6,218 nt of DNA from Candidatus Aminicenantota bacterium (GTDB lineage: Bacteria; Acidobacteriota; Aminicenantia; Aminicenantales; JAFGBC01): positions 1 through 6,218 of the forward strand of contig JAFGBC010000304.1 in NCBI GenBank assembly GCA_016933355.1, written 5' to 3'. A program made the translations under genes and the position numbers. This document shows positions 5,583 through 6,218 of this stretch, in pieces; within the stretch, counting starts at the first letter, position 1, and each line of letters opens with the position of its first letter. Below the pieces are notes generated by a model. The model did no database searches and was not told the origin of the DNA. It saw only the letters and a program-made list of their open reading frames with translations.

Positions 5583-6217
5583 CGAGCGGCCTCGTCGGGC
5601 AGGCGGTTCTCGCGCAGATAGCGGCGGCAGGCGAGAAAGCCGGAGACGAACAGGGACGCGGCGACGACCCCGTAGAAGACGGCCAGACCGGGCAGGTCGC
5701 CCCAGCCGGACAGGCCCAGCCCGATCCCGGCCGCGGCGCTGACGGCGGCCAGAATATAAAGCCGGGCTGCGCCGGCGCGTCCGGCCAGCAGGACGAAGAC
5801 GGGAGCGAAGGCCAGGCCCGAGAGGAGCGGCATCCGCGCCAGACCGCTCGCGCTGCGGGACAGGACGACCGCCAGAATGGCGGCGAGAAGGCCCGTCGCC
5901 CCCCCGGCCAGGGCGGCCCGACGGACCCGCTGCTGGCCCTCGGGCTTGCGATAGGAGACGTAGCCCGTCCGGGGATACGTAAGCCTCTGCTTAAGGGCCC
6001 GCGTGACGGCGTTGACCGCCCAGCCGCCCAGGATGAACAGCGGGAGGAGAGCGACGTTCAGGACGAAGGCCCAGGGCGTGCGCGGCCGCGCCGTAGCCAG
6101 GGCCAGAAAATAGAGGGCCAGCAGAAACGACGCAACGCTCCAGGCCATCTCCGGGATGCCGTCGCTGAAATAGTACTGGACCGTTCTCTTTTCGACCTTC
6201 GCCAAATCGTCGGCCAT
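5579..6217 (-). CDS. Six-helix integral membrane protein of unknown function
   Basis: 212 residues from ATG 6217; only one base lies beyond it in the window, so its SD cannot be seen and a start further upstream cannot be excluded. A polar N-terminus (1-22, with KVEKRTVQYYFSDGIPE) precedes hydrophobic segments at about 24-42, 48-70, 101-120, 128-146, 150-170 and 174-196, which suggests six membrane helices. A short, probably cytoplasmic tail (198-212) is basic then acidic. Between helices 2 and 3 is a polar loop with LKQRLTYPRTGYVSYRKP (75-92), the most distinctive part and likely the conserved motif of this family. No transporter or enzyme signature was found. The stop overlaps the winged-helix regulator start (ATGA), and a membrane microprotein follows that gene, so all three look like one operon. 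A sensor, stress or transport accessory role is possible; no function is assigned. Confidence 0.8.
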   Translation of the reverse strand: MADDLAKVEKRTVQYYFSDGIPEMAWSVASFLLALYFLALATARPRTPWAFVLNVALLPLFILGGWAVNAVTRALKQRLTYPRTGYVSYRKPEGQQRVRRAALAGGATGLLAAILAVVLSRSASGLARMPLLSGLAFAPVFVLLAGRAGAARLYILAAVSAAAGIGLGLSGWGDLPGLAVFYGVVAASLFVSGFLACRRYLRENRLPDEAAR

Positions 6218-6218
6218 G

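Overview
The window reads as an accessory-metabolism segment of a GC-rich, Gram-negative-type bacterial chromosome. Coding regions show strong G/C preference at third codon positions, Shine-Dalgarno (SD) sites are clear, genes are tightly packed, and one sugar enzyme carries a lipoprotein-like leader. The overall style would fit Acidobacteriota or Aminicenantota-type organisms, but this is only an impression and no marker gene is present to settle it.

Left half (1-3191, minus strand): an L-arabinose catabolic operon read right to left as ribulokinase (araB), L-ribulose-5-phosphate 4-epimerase (araD) and a sugar isomerase cut by the left window edge. Gene junctions are 1 bp apart (araB/araD) or overlap in ATGA (araD/isomerase), so the three are almost certainly co-transcribed and translationally coupled. 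The isomerase belongs to the L-fucose isomerase-like (COG2407-type) group rather than being a classical AraA. It probably fills the arabinose-to-ribulose step, giving arabinose -> ribulose -> ribulose-5-P -> xylulose-5-P.

Middle (3192-4583): a 228-bp divergent intergenic region holds an A/T-flanked 30-bp dyad with outward-serving promoter-like boxes. It is followed by a plus-strand aldose 1-epimerase (mutarotase) with a signal/lipoprotein leader. Inside that gene, a second ATG at the end of the leader has its own near-perfect SD, so one gene could yield both an exported and a cytosolic enzyme. Mutarotation feeds the correct sugar anomer to the isomerase, which explains its position beside the ara operon.

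Right half (4603-6217, minus strand): a Kbp/YgaU-like BON + LysM protein has its own strong promoter and a structured leader. Upstream of it is a separate compact operon: a six-helix membrane protein of unknown function, a small winged-helix regulator overlapping it by ATGA, and a 22-residue hydrophobic microprotein whose SD abuts the regulator's stop codon. A GC-rich palindrome ends this operon, and the TTTACA just after it appears to serve as the -35 box of the Kbp-like gene. No RNA genes, insertion sequences, CRISPR arrays or phage genes were seen.
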